A DNA stretch of 57,500 bases from Symbiodinium natans (Eukaryota; Sar; Dinophyceae; Suessiales; Symbiodiniaceae), in assembly GCA_905221605.1 (NCBI GenBank), contig CAJNDS010000091.1:1040738-1098237 (forward strand), given 5' to 3'. The notes under the pieces are model-generated. The model saw only the letters and a program-made list of their open reading frames with translations, ran no database searches and was not told the origin of the DNA. Position 1 is the first letter of the stretch. Each line of letters opens with the position of its first letter. Position numbers and translations under genes: made by a program. This document shows, one piece after another, positions 32,601 through 39,418 of this stretch.

Positions 32601-35600
32601 TGAGGGTTGAGGGTTTAGGGGAAGACATACTTGCTAATACCAGTACCCTGACGATTATAGCTACTATGTTATGACAACTGCTACTACGAGAACTACTATT
32701 TTATTTAGAACTACTTCGAAAGCTTGGGGTTCAGGGTGAAGAGTCAAGGGGGCAGGGTGTATATAAGGCGGCTTAGGGTTTGGGGCAAGGGCTTAAGGCA
32801 TCTTCGTGCGCAACGTCTGAAAAGGCAAGGACGGCGCCACCTCACTCGCTCTCGGGGGATTGTGGGTGACAGCCTTTCGCGTACCCCGAGCGCCAATTTG
32901 ATGCTGTTAAAGCTCCCACATGATGTGAAGAAATCACATACGACCAGCCTGTTACGGGCTTCATGTAAGCTGCGCCCTCATGTCCCCAAAGGCCGTGAAG
33001 GCCTACCCCGTATTGCTGGCATGGAACCCCTCCCTTTCTGTTAACATCCTGGTTCTAAGAGTGGTTACATGGGCCCTCAATATGGTCCCTTAACTCCTTC
33101 AAAGGGCTCTGAAGTCTGGACCCTTGGGTTGTATAGGGCGGTATATAAGGGGTATATAAGGAGGCCCGTTTTAAGGGCCCATACGTAAGGGCATACATAA
33201 TGGACCATGAAACTACCCCAAGACTGGTTGAGAGACCCTGAGCATACTGAAGCTGCCAACAGTCACCATCGGTAGCCGCGAAACCTTGGACTCTGAGCAG
33301 CACACCAACTTGCAACGAGACTCCATTCGCCGTGCATATGTACCAGGCGTCACGCCTCGCAAATGGAGGTTTCCTTTTTTGTCCTTAATGGGGACTATAA
33401 CAGGGGTACTGGAATCCCTATCAAGGTCTGTAAGTATCCTGGGGAACATCACAAGTTTTATAGCTTGAGGGTTGCAGGGTTTTAGGGTGGCTTTGGGAGC
33501 TTGCAGCTTTACGGTGAGCACGAACCCTGACTGCAGCACCCGAACACTAACCCGCAAGACCCAGAAAGATTGGAAACGAAAACTGCTAACTCAGATTCCG
33601 AAACCTGCGAAACGCCCGAGCCGCAGAACCAGGACCCAACAACCTATCAACCAAGAACGCTACAGCACACGACAGTACATTACAGTTCACACAAATTTTC
33701 TATGGAGTCACACTATCAGACTACAGTCTGCCACGGTACGATTGGAGAATTCTTTCGTAAAGCATGCCTACCTGGAGTCTGTGATTCAGTCCCTTTTTGG
33801 ATTCGTTCTAGGGTATTCTAGCGTATTACCAAATAAGGTACAACATAGGAGCCTTTAGGTAGTGTGTCCAACCATGCCCAAACCCTGTCAGCTTGCTACG
33901 GACCCTAAACCCTAAACCCGAAACCCTAAACCCCAAAGCCTAAACCCTAAACCCTAAACCCTGTCAGCTTCAGAAAGACAGCTTCCGCCTCCAAGGACGC
34001 TCAGGCACAGCGGAGCTGCCAGGCCAACAATCTTGCATTGCAAGGACTCTTGTTTGGGCAGGTTTAGGGTTTAGGGTTTAGGGTTTAGGGTTTAGGGTTT
34101 AGGGTTTAGGGTTTAGGGTTTAGGGTTTAGGGTTTAGGGTTTAAAATCATGGTCAAGGGCAAGAGCAGAGATTAAGGTTCAAACTGCCAGCGCTTCGGTC
34201 TAAGGCGCCATGGCCCGGGTGCTTCTCCCCCCAAAATGTACATCCCAAATCGAGCCCTAAACCCTAAACCCTAAACCCTAAACCCTAAACCCTAAACCCT
34301 ATCCACGGATGAAGGACAAACCTCCCCCCCCCCCCCCCCACACCAAAAAAAACAAACTACAAACACAACATACTCTTGTGGGACATCCCCAGAATTGAAT
34401 GACAAGGTGCAATGTCTGTTGTGAAGGCGGCAGAGCTGGTAAGATCGCGCAAGGGCTCGACCTCCTGGGGCACTAAGTTGATGAAGCGGATAAGTCCTGC
34501 AGGGCTTCCGGGTTTAAGGTAATTTAGGGTTTAGGGTTTAGGGTTTAGGGTTTAGGGTTTAGGGTTTAGGGTTTAGGGTTTAGGGTTTAGGGTTTCCACT
34601 TTGGAGGCATGCTACAAGAGTACAGTAAATAAACAGCGACGCCTACCAAAACTGCCAGAATGGAAAGGACGACGGTGACAGCCACGTGCAAGAAGTGCCG
34701 GCATCTCCTTGGATATGGTTCTGAAATCAAGGCTTGCAAGGGCTTACCTAATGGCTCCTATGTACTTTTTCTTAAGGTTACAAAAGTTATATAACTATAC
34801 TCCCCTATAACTAGATCCAGAAAACTACATTGGAGCCTTTAGGTGGGGCTGAAAATTGTAACAGGCATGGGTTCCGGGAGTTCTACCTGGCCCTGCCCCT
34901 TGAAGGTTTAGGGTTTAGGGGTTTAGGGTTTAGGGGTTTAGGGGTTTAGGGGTTTAGGGGTTTAGGGGTTTAGGGGTTTAGGGGTTTAGGGGTTTAGGGG
35001 TTTAGGGGTTTAGGGGTTTAGGGGTTTAAGAGTCAACTGCCCGATGGACCACCAGTTCTTAAACCCTAAGCAACTCTTACTGGCCCAAAACCCAAGGAAA
35101 TAAAGGTTGAAACTTTCAGAATAAACTACCGTATATGAAGCCCAAAAGTTGAAAAGTTGGGTTTTGAGCCAGTAAGAACTTTGGGCATCCGCTAGTTTCG
35201 TGTTTTCCTCCCAAACCCTCAACCATCCACCCTCAACCTCAACCCTGAGCCCTAAGCACTAAACCCTAAACCCTCAACCCTCAACCCCAAGCCCTAAACC
35301 CTAAACCCTCAGCCCAAAACCCTAAACCCTTAACTTAACCCTAAACCCTCAACCCTCAAACCTCAACACTGAACCCGAAACCCTAAACCCTCAACCCTAT
35401 AGACCCTCAATCCTAAACCCCACCCAGGCACTGTGCTGCATCTGTTCGGGAAGAGTCCCACATTGCGGATGCTCCGCAGACCGCTAGCACACCCCTCCTT
35501 GGACGTCTCCGTTTAGGGTTTGGGGTCTAGGGTTTAGGGCTAGGTTGTGGGTTTTGTGTGTTTAGGGATTTATAGGGCTGTAGCAACCGCGCAAGAAGAC

Positions 35601-38490
35601 ATCACAGCAAGCTATACCGAAGCGTTTTGCTGAAACAAGGGGCATGACACATAGAGCACGCTCTACTTAGCGGCATTCTAGTCTACTGTAGTTTACGGAC
35701 AGGTCCGGAACAACAGTCCATGCAACAGCCGAAAGTTGAAAGTTGCTGCTACATGTTCATCTGCCATACTAGGTTGCCCAGTAACCTAGGAGCAATAAAG
35801 GTGCCCGTTTAGAGGGGAGCCTAAGCCCTCTTGAAAAAAGGGCAAAAGGGTACTACAGGGCATCCTCGTGCATCCCAGCATCCAAAACTTGAAGCAGCAG
35901 GAGCCAAAACCTGATCCTTGGCCCTGGAGCAACGATGGCAGGGCGACCTCGAAGGTGCAGCTTGCCGATCGCAGCCTGGACAGGTGCGCCGCCCGCTCGG
36001 CAACAACCTGCTTCACCGACAAGCATCCGGCTTCTTTCGCATCAGATTGCTGGGGCAGAACGGTCGGTTCTCCTTCGGGTAGCACCTGCATGAGCTTCGT
36101 GACCTTCCTGGGTGCACACTGCGACTGGGCGTCCATCAGAAGCCGGTTGCCGTCCTCGGCTCGCACGCTTCTGACGGAGCTGCTGGAGCCAGCACGCGGC
36201 TGGACCTTATTGTTGGTTCGTAGGGAATGAGGGAATGAGGTATCCTATATAATCCCTTGAAGGGCATATATAGGGGGATGTTGATTCCCTCATTCCTTCT
36301 CATTCCTTCTCATTCCTTCTCATTCCTTCTCATTCCTTCTCATTCCTTCTCATTCCTTCTCATTCCCTCATTCCCTAAACCCTAAACTCTAAACCAACAG
36401 CAAGGGACTTGTGGAATCGGGGGACACGATGTCGAATGCGGCGGCCTCGGCGACCTGGCCAACCCTCCACCCCGGCAACAAGCAGAGATGGGTTTAGGGT
36501 TTAGGGTTTAGGGTTTAGGGCTTAGGGTTTAGGGTTTAGGGTTTAGGGTTTGAGGCTTTTAGGCTTTTAGGCTTTTAGGCTTTAGGGTTTAGGGTTTAGG
36601 GTTTAAGGTTTAGCCACTTGGGATGTTCCCCCTTATACTAAGAGTTCTTAATGGGGTCTCGAATAGGGTCGTACTCGGATCCCTATGCAGGACTGTTCGT
36701 TGAAGGGGGAACATCCCAACCCTAAACCCCAAACCCCAAACCCCGAAACCCTAAACCCTAAACCCCCAGCCAGGTTAGTAGGAGGGGGATCATCCCAAGG
36801 TTGTACCACTGACTTGAGAAAGAAAAGCTCTTAGCCAGGAGCCCAGCACCAGGAAAACGTCACCACTGGTGTAGGCCTAAGCCTAACTGTGACCTTTCAA
36901 ACCCTTCAAAAACAGCCGGTTATAATAGGGCTTAGGGCCTGGGGGTTTAGGGATTAGGGTTTGGGATTATAACCCCCCCCCCCCTAAATAAGGAATACCC
37001 CCCCCTCCCCCCCCGCGGCGGGAAAAAAATCGTAGGCAAATGGAGCCCCAGGTAAACCCAAAGTTGGGCCAGGAAGCCTTGCGCACACGCTGCGGGACGC
37101 AGAAAGTGTGTTCAGGAGGCGCTCGTGGTCTTCCAGAAGCAGTTGCAACATCGCGGTCATCCTGCAGCTCAACTCTTCTTGGTAGCCCAGGAAGCATACT
37201 ATCATAAGGGCGCACCCTTTTTGGGGTTGGTTTCTTTATAAGGGAACCTTGAACCCCAAAAAGGGAAAAGGGCACCACTGGGCTACCAAGTATTGGCTCC
37301 GGCAGAAGACATGCGGGTCAGACGGTCTATTCATCGCATATTCTGGTGTGCGAATCTATTGGGGCACCTATTTGGGGGGCCTTTTTTGGTAATATTTTGA
37401 TTTGATTCTTATTATTGATTTTCTTTTTTGTTTGTTTGTTTTCTTTTGGGGGGGTCCTCTTATGCGGATTATCCTCTTTCAATGGGCATTAGTTTCAAGA
37501 GGTAACCGCCAATTTTTGGAAATGCCCATTTGGGGTTTTCGAAATGAACGGACCCCTAATGTACACTCCCAACTAGTAGGATGCCTTTCTCATGAGGAAC
37601 CGAATAAGGTACCCGGAGACTCCAATACCCCATAGTGGAGGAAGTAGAAGAGGGTTCCTTAAAACGGTTTAAGGAATATTCTTCATTACGGGGTATTGGA
37701 GCCTCTGGGTACCTAATTTCGATAACCCCCACTTGAATCCCTTACCCCTAATCCCTAAACCATAAATCCTGAACCCTAAACCCTAAACCCTGCCCCAGAT
37801 CCTGCTTTCCGAAGCCACTTTGAAGTTGCTCCTGTGTTCCACGGCAAAGATGCGGCGCTCGACATCGCGAATGCCAGGCTCGAGCAAGAGCTCGCTGTCT
37901 TTCGAAGGATGAGAGCAATGAAGGATGTCTTTCCTTACTCGTTCTTCGAGCCGGAGACTGTGGCGGCTTACTTAGGGTTGAGGCTAGTAGGGTTTGCTAT
38001 GTTTTCTGGTGAGTTCAATAACAGGGGACCAGGGAGCCCGGTACCGCGAATATCCCTCATACAACCCTTTGAAAGGATTCGATGGGGAGCACCAATTCCC
38101 TCGTTGCTAAGAACCAACTGGGTGGCTCTTCCTCCTCCACAGCAGCTCGAAGCTCGAGTGAGTTGGACATGCTCCTGGAATTCACGTTCGTCTCCCGCGT
38201 GATGACCATGGCTTCGAGGCGCTTTGGCAACTAACTAGCGACGCAATCGACGCAGACACCGCAAGCTGACCCCCAAAGGGTCCTAAGTACCTATATGGGG
38301 GACACTTACCCAAACCATAATAGTAATTCCTATTATAGAAACCCCTACTTAGTACTATGTAGGTACTTCGGATCCTTTGGGACCCTACTCAAGCTGACCC
38401 TACGACGCTGTGTTGTTGGCCGCATCCGTTTTTCTGTCTGACCCTTCGCAGACTTGACCGTGGGCCGAGAGCCAAGGCAACGAAAATGCG
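26538..38490 (-). CDS. Copy 2 of duplicated many-exon membrane-protein gene
   Basis: Span of the minus-strand gene in tandem unit 2, with the same exon order as unit 1. The largest exon (28276-28762) is open here while its unit 1 partner is frameshifted. Substitutions between copies are mostly synonymous in the minus-strand frames listed below and mostly replacement on the plus strand, which fixes the strand. This copy also has lesions: the exon at 35927-36480 is split by a nested inverted-repeat insertion (36205-36415), the exon at 33512-33604 has a 14-nt length difference from copy 1, and the exon-like stretch near 27.8 kb carries a TGA. It may be expressed, alternatively spliced or a second pseudogene. 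No family could be named with confidence. Confidence 0.5.
26636..26697. repeat. Telomeric block replacing sequence, unit 2
   Basis: Replaces about 40 bp present in unit 1 (12511-12551). Confidence 0.8.
26780..26875 (-). CDS. Exon-like block, copy 2, PQRFNPEERLQLNPA
   Basis: The minus frame after CCCACAG reads RFNPEERLQLNPAMAPA. The copy 1 match keeps the frame with several replacements. A GTTGTT microsatellite follows. Confidence 0.35.
26925..26993 (-). CDS. Exon-like block, copy 2, GRRNAFRENG
   Basis: The minus frame GRRNAFRENGMEVGLG then LCTL is supported by synonymous changes against copy 1. The possible donor is GCTGAA here and GTTGAA in copy 1, an interesting GC/GT pair. An 80-bp telomeric block abuts the upstream side in this copy only. 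Confidence 0.4.
27001..27076. repeat. CCCTAAA block, unit 2 only
   Basis: Unit 1 reads CAGGTTGCCAGATTTAAACGG here; a few bases are lost at the junction. Confidence 0.85.
27386..27481. mobile_element. CCTGGAGTC-family element, unit 2, shared
   Basis: Orthologue of 13176-13265; ends degraded. Confidence 0.7.
27530..27634 (-). CDS. Exon-like block, copy 2, EEYYRYHSSGKIWKSA
   Basis: The minus frame reads GVAGEEYYRYHSSGKIWK then SAIPFGLKLSELR. Partner 13310-13422 is very similar. The acceptor is probably GGGCGTAG, next to a short telomeric block shared by both copies. It is hydrophilic and tyrosine-rich. Confidence 0.55.
28025..28161 (-). CDS. Exon-like block, copy 2, FMALFSRGGNAQDIVDL
   Basis: The minus frame reads FNATIPPVGGSIYGHIFA, SFMALFSRGGNAQDIV, DLTDEPNCTL then TAA at 28025. 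A possible acceptor is TTGAG before 28161, but its phase does not match the preceding donor exactly, so the join is uncertain. Substitutions against copy 1 are largely synonymous. Confidence 0.55.
28276..28762 (-). CDS. Largest exon, copy 2, multi-span membrane domain
   Basis: The minus frame reads GSKPRFTDPFREQDVDLA, VVQGEWRELGACMRSM, then hydrophobic helix 1 (LQVCIVVLALTVGTGLI), helix 2 (FALTMLPAVLFFALLTA with LLPAALASSACA), a loop with FVAIYDPGPEMAENFI, a cysteine-containing turn DCGCFLWETKL, and helix 3 or 4 (SITIALAAAIYRSGIL). A GTAAAC donor lies at ATCCTG|GTAAAC, with an in-frame TAG just after. The fold is not recognised. The last-helix pattern is loosely like the end of gustatory-receptor-like seven-helix proteins, a weak hypothesis only. 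Confidence 0.7.
28917..29212 (+). repeat. T/G runs and long G-rich tract
   Basis: Short T and G runs at 28917-28946, then a ~190-bp G tract interrupted by single T at 29027-29212; unit 1 has only a short G run (14985-15002). Confidence 0.9.
29740..29806 (-). CDS. 67-nt exon, copy 2, transmembrane helix
   Basis: Acceptor CTCAG; the minus frame reads SKQSKASMACMLCFVVFA then SVLTAVG before a GTAGGC donor, with an in-frame TGA a few codons later. This is a clear hydrophobic helix. Most differences from 16400-16466 are synonymous. Confidence 0.6.
30657..30754 (-). CDS. 98-nt exon, copy 2, MPKAWFSICTLRVAST
   Basis: The minus frame reads QNAMPKAWFSICTLRVAS then TVLLHDLAPVLRPQLR, moderately hydrophobic. 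The acceptor is CTAAACTCAG and the donor GAGG|GTTAGGG, both inside telomeric-type sequence. Copy 1 has the same 98-nt length. Confidence 0.6.
31113..31301 (-). CDS. Exon, copy 2, DSLRYLGALLNDNKLTEEW
   Basis: The minus frame has no ATG but is strongly protein-like: AKRSEDFLRDSLRYLGAL, LNDNKLTEEWRNVVGKDL, MRLTSDSWAIDGVLQDVL. Differences from copy 1 are conservative (V/A, V/M, V/I). The acceptor is GGGTTTAG, the end of a telomeric repeat unit. The donor is probably GGGCAT|GTAGGAC, shared by both copies. It is predicted to be soluble and helical. A 1-nt insertion near the end shifts the frame. Confidence 0.65.
31439..31540. mobile_element. CTATAGCCC element, unit 2 only
   Basis: Ends CTATAGCCCCCTTG and CAAGAGGGCTATAG; absent from unit 1 near 19922. 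Confidence 0.65.
31905..32073 (+). repeat. TTTAGGGG octamer array
   Basis: About 15 consecutive units of an 8-bp variant, preceded by a few 7-bp units. Confidence 0.9.
32082..32175 (-). CDS. Exon-like block, copy 2 only, VRLPEPEASSAGTPGKRR
   Basis: Acceptor TTGCTAG and donor GTAACC bracket 94 nt reading VRLPEPEASSAGTPGKRR then IAWHSGETQGNQ. The sequence is absent from unit 1, where the equivalent position holds a ~490-bp AGT/AGC microsatellite. A TTTAGGGG array starts a few bases past the donor. Confidence 0.45.
32540..32625 (+). repeat. TTTAGGG/TTGAGGG block
   Basis: Seven standard units followed by TTGAGGG variants. Confidence 0.85.
32843..33022 (-). CDS. Short ORF of 59 codons, copy 2 only, strand uncertain
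   Basis: The minus frame with ATG at 33022 reads MPAIRVGLHGLWGHEGAA, YMKPVTGWSYVISSHH, VGALTASNWRSGYAKG, and stops at 32843. A plus-strand frame over 32724-33044 (SRTPSANLMLLKLPHDVKK) is also open. It has no counterpart in unit 1, so the copy comparison cannot decide the strand. Product not recognised. Confidence 0.3.
33230..33355 (-). CDS. Exon-like block, copy 2, GVTPGTYARRMESRCKL
   Basis: The minus frame after acceptor GCGAG reads GVTPGTYARRMESRCKL, VCCSESKVSRLPMV, TVGSFSMLR. Over the first part, differences from copy 1 are synonymous (GGT/GGC, GCA/GCG). A stop follows near the end, so a donor must lie before it. Confidence 0.5.
33512..33604 (-). CDS. Exon-like block, copy 2, VSESELAVFVSNLSG
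   Basis: Acceptor TTTCGCAG, then minus frame VSESELAVFVSNLSG. A 14-nt length difference from copy 1 follows, then VLQSGFVLT before a GTAAAG donor. One of the copies is frameshifted relative to the other; which is ancestral is unclear. Confidence 0.5.
33771..33859. mobile_element. CCTGGAGTC-family element, unit 2 only
   Basis: 89 bp with perfect TA on both sides (33769-33770, 33860-33861). The empty site in unit 1 is GCATGCCGTAGTGTG at about 21853-21867. Best-defined insertion of this family. Confidence 0.85.
33961..34058 (-). CDS. Exon-like block, copy 2, IVGLAAPLCLSVLGGG
   Basis: The minus frame reads LPKQESLQCKIVGLAAPL then CLSVLGGGSCLSEADR. All three differences from copy 1 (22068-22168) are synonymous, strong evidence of coding. 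The middle is hydrophobic. The block ends GACAGG|GTTTAGGGTTT in both copies, so telomeric repeat begins exactly where a GT donor would lie. Confidence 0.6.
34062..34143 (+). repeat. TTTAGGG array, longer than in unit 1
   Basis: About 12 perfect units versus six partly degenerate units at 22170-22207. Confidence 0.9.
34157..34227 (-). CDS. Exon-like block, copy 2, HPGHGALDRS
   Basis: The minus frame KHPGHGALDRSAGSLN aligns with EHPGHGALDRSPGSLN in copy 1 (22216-22290), with synonymous third-position changes in proline and glycine codons. It is short and flanked by telomeric array or C run. Borders are not fixed. Confidence 0.4.
34256..34300. repeat. CCCTAAA block, precise insertion in unit 2
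   Basis: Unit 1 reads CGAGCACTATCCACGG at 22326; unit 2 has CGAGC, then the repeat block, then ATCCACGG. Confidence 0.85.
34374..34496 (-). CDS. 123-nt exon, copy 2, GLIRFINLV
   Basis: One of the best-defined exons. The acceptor is CCCTGCAG before 34496 and the donor GTATG follows 34374. The minus frame reads GLIRFINLVPQEVEPLRD then LTSSAAFTTDIAPCHSIL and GMSHK. The partner in copy 1 has the same length, the same acceptor and the same GTATGTTG donor context. Both borders are phase 1. Confidence 0.7.
34612..34717 (-). CDS. Exon-like block, copy 2, transmembrane helix
   Basis: The minus frame reads RRCRHFLHVAVTVVLSILA then VLVGVAVYLLYSCS. Basic residues are followed by about 22 hydrophobic residues, a clear membrane span with positive residues on one side. 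The partner (22993-23080) matches to GFAVY and is then cut by a CCTGGAGTC-family element at 22903-22991, so copy 2 shows the uninterrupted form. Confidence 0.6.
34747..34843. mobile_element. CCTGGAGTC-family element, unit 2
   Basis: Complete here; in unit 1 only the left half survives (23107-23160). Confidence 0.7.
34905..35032 (+). repeat. TTTAGGGG octamer array
   Basis: About 12 units of the same 8-bp variant as at 31905, in the unit 2-only part of an intron. Confidence 0.9.
35083..35176. mobile_element. TTACTGGCCCAAAA element
   Basis: Ends CTTACTGGCCCAAAACCCAA and GGGTTTTGAGCCAGTAAG; near-perfect arms. Confidence 0.7.
35225..35420. repeat. Degenerate CCCTAAA/CCCTCAA block
   Basis: Mixed variants; unit 2 only. 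Confidence 0.8.
35425..35510 (-). CDS. Exon-like block, copy 2, RRGVLAVCGA
   Basis: The minus frame RRPRRGVLAVCGASAMWD, then SSRTDAAQCLG, differs from copy 1 (23166-23250) mainly at third positions (GTG CTA versus GTC CTC, TGC versus TGT, GAT versus GAC). Both copies end at CCTGG|GTGGGG, a good GT donor. Confidence 0.55.
35772..35864. mobile_element. GGTTGCCCAG element, unit 2 only
   Basis: Ends GGTTGCCCAGTA and TACAGGGCATCC; related to the TTGGTAGCCCAG family. The empty site in unit 1 is CTGCCATAAGTACATCC near 23470. Confidence 0.65.
35927..36480 (-). pseudogene. Exon-like block, copy 2, interrupted by nested element
   Basis: The minus frame reads VRAEDGNRLLMDAQSQ, CAPRKVTKLMQVLPEGEP, TVLPQQSDAKEAGCLSV, KQVVAERAAHLSRLRS and ASCTFEVALPSLLQG. 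It matches copy 1 (23637-23990) across 35927-36204 and again, more weakly, near 36416-36460. The stretch 36205-36415 is foreign: an outer inverted repeat (TTGTTGGTT / AACCAACA) around an inner GGGAATGAGGGAATG element plus telomeric repeat. Unless the insert is spliced out, this copy is broken. Confidence 0.6.
36205..36415. mobile_element. Nested inverted-repeat insertion in an exon, unit 2 only
   Basis: Outer arms TTGTTGGTT and AACCAACA; inside, a GGGAATGAGGGAATG element (36223-36375) between TA dinucleotides that itself contains seven CATTCCTTCT units (36291-36360), followed by telomeric repeat. Unit 1 is empty. Confidence 0.7.
36488..36612 (+). repeat. TTTAGGG with CTTTTAGG variants
   Basis: Standard units interrupted by four GGCTTTTA units. 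Confidence 0.85.
36618..36719. mobile_element. TTGGGATGTTCCCC palindromic element, unit 2
   Basis: 102 bp, both arms intact, embedded between telomeric arrays. Confidence 0.8.
37075..37179 (-). CDS. Exon-like block, copy 2, EELSCRMTAMLQLLLEDHER
   Basis: The minus frame reads EELSCRMTAMLQLLLEDH, then ERLLNTLSASRSVCARLPG, a probable amphipathic helix. The partner is 24262-24366. The 5' edge coincides with the end of an inverted-repeat element (37178-37290) whose terminal CTACCAAG resembles an acceptor, so the element may be the upstream intron or part of it. The 3' border is not fixed; C-rich sequence follows. Confidence 0.6.
37178..37290. mobile_element. TTGGTAGCCCAG element, unit 2
   Basis: Orthologue of 24367-24477. 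On the coding (minus) strand it runs CTTG|GTAGCCCAG to GGGCTACCAAG|, giving GT and AG at its own ends. Confidence 0.75.
37609..37713. mobile_element. GGTACCCGGAGACTCC palindromic element
   Basis: Arms GGTACCCGGAGACTCCAATA and TATTGGAGCCTCTGGGTACC with TTCCTTAAAACGGTTTAAGG at the centre; seen once. Confidence 0.7.
37793..37957 (-). CDS. Exon-like block, copy 2, charged RDVERRIFAVEHR
   Basis: The minus frame reads LEERVRKDILHCSHPSKD, then SELLLEPGIRDVERRIF, then AVEHRSNFKVASESRIWG. Against the partner (24823-24990), four of the codon differences are synonymous on this strand while all the corresponding plus-strand changes are replacements. The more obvious plus-strand open frame here (FHGKDAALDIANAR) is therefore rejected. 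Similarity between copies stops right after the tryptophan-glycine codons, where copy 2 runs into telomeric repeat (GGGCAGGGTTTAGGG), the likely donor side. Confidence 0.6.
38104..38229 (-). CDS. Exon-like block, copy 2, LEAMVITRE
   Basis: The minus frame begins at a possible acceptor (AGTTAG before TTGCCAAAG) and reads LPKRLEAMVITRETN, then SRSMSNSLELRAA, then an acidic run VEEEEPPSWFLAT. The partner at 25110-25235 keeps the frame with conservative changes (LEAMVLTREPN, SVSNSTELL, VEDEELPSWFLAT). The segment looks soluble and acidic. A 119-bp element with a 9-bp target duplication sits just upstream in this copy only (38271-38389). Confidence 0.55.
38271..38389. mobile_element. 119-bp element with 9-bp target duplication, unit 2 only
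   Basis: CAAGCTGAC flanks it at 38262-38270 and 38390-38398; unit 1 has a single TAAGCTGAC. Inner arms CCCAAAGGGTCCTAAGTACC and the near-complement. Confidence 0.8.
38395..38490 (-). CDS. Exon-like block, copy 2, first recognised
   Basis: The minus frame reads through FVALALGPRSS and NGCGQQHSVVGS. The partner at 25258-25359 reads FVGLAFGPWSN and GCGQQSSVIES. Small in-frame length differences separate them. The first part is hydrophobic and could be a membrane segment. No start codon or splice border was fixed, so this is the weakest of the shared blocks. Confidence 0.3.
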
Positions 38491-38794
38491 CGAGATTCGA
38501 AGGCACGCGTCTGCGTCTGAACCTGGCGACTGCCTCTGAGGTTTAGGGTTTAGGGTTTAGAGTTTAGGGTTTAGGGTTTAGGACTGATATGTCAGTATCC
38601 TTGCAAATGAGGCTGGTGACCCTAAACCTCTCAACCCCAGCTCTTCTCCGAGAACTCCCCCAGTTAGGGTTTAGGTTTCGGGCTTCGGGCTCACACGATT
38701 TGTCAGCTTGTCAAGAAACCCCCTGAACGGGTCTTGGGTCCAAGGTTCCTGCTTTACACGGCTTAGGTCTGGGGTGTAGGGCTTTATTGTTGGG

Positions 38795-38895
38795 TTTAGG
38801 GTTTAGGGTTTAGGGTTTAGGGTTTAGGGTTTAGGGTTTAGGGTTGAGGGTTGAGGGTTGAGGGTTTAGGGTTTAGGGTTTAGGGTTTAGAGACC
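38795..38895 (+). repeat. TTTAGGG block, unit 2 only
   Basis: Unit 1 reads GTTTTGTCCGCGTTTTGAGACG near 25755 instead. Confidence 0.85.
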
Positions 38896-39318
38896 GAAGG
38901 GATAAGGGTTTCGATTGAGTGACGCAAATAGCAACACCGAAAACCGAAGTTCTTCTTCGTAAGCCCTGGACGCACCCCAAGCCCCTGAACCCCAAAGAGA
39001 AAAAAGCTAAACTTCAACATTCCTGCTAAATAAGGAAACCCAGAAAGTTTAAAGTTCAGCTGAAGGCGAGGTAAGCCTCTTCCAAAAGTGGGTCGCCTAA
39101 TTCCGTACACTTCCTCATCCATCCAAAGGATCACTCAACACAAGCCCTACACCCTACACCACAAGCCCTACACCGTTCCCAACCCCAAACCCTAAACCCT
39201 AAACCCCACACCGTTCCCAACAAGGACCTCAAGAGCAACATGGAGCTTCAAGAATCAGAAGTTCAGGTTGGTTTGGGATGGCACATCACCTTAAATGAAT
39301 GCAAATGCACAGTAGAAT

Positions 39319-39418
39319 TTGGGATGTTCCACCTTACACTAGCCGTCCACACTAGGGATTACAGTAGGGGTACGATAATCCCTATTAAGGACTGTTCGTG
39401 TAAGGGTGAACATCCCAA
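39319..39418. mobile_element. TTGGGATGTTCC palindromic element at duplication end
   Basis: 100 bp; unit 1 and unit 2 stop matching at its left edge, so it may mark the duplication boundary. Confidence 0.75.

Noticed and set aside
37834-38202. 122-codon plus-strand frame (FHGKDAALDIANAR) conserved in unit 1
   Set aside because: Differences between the copies are nearly all replacements on plus but largely synonymous on minus, so the minus frame is the coding one.
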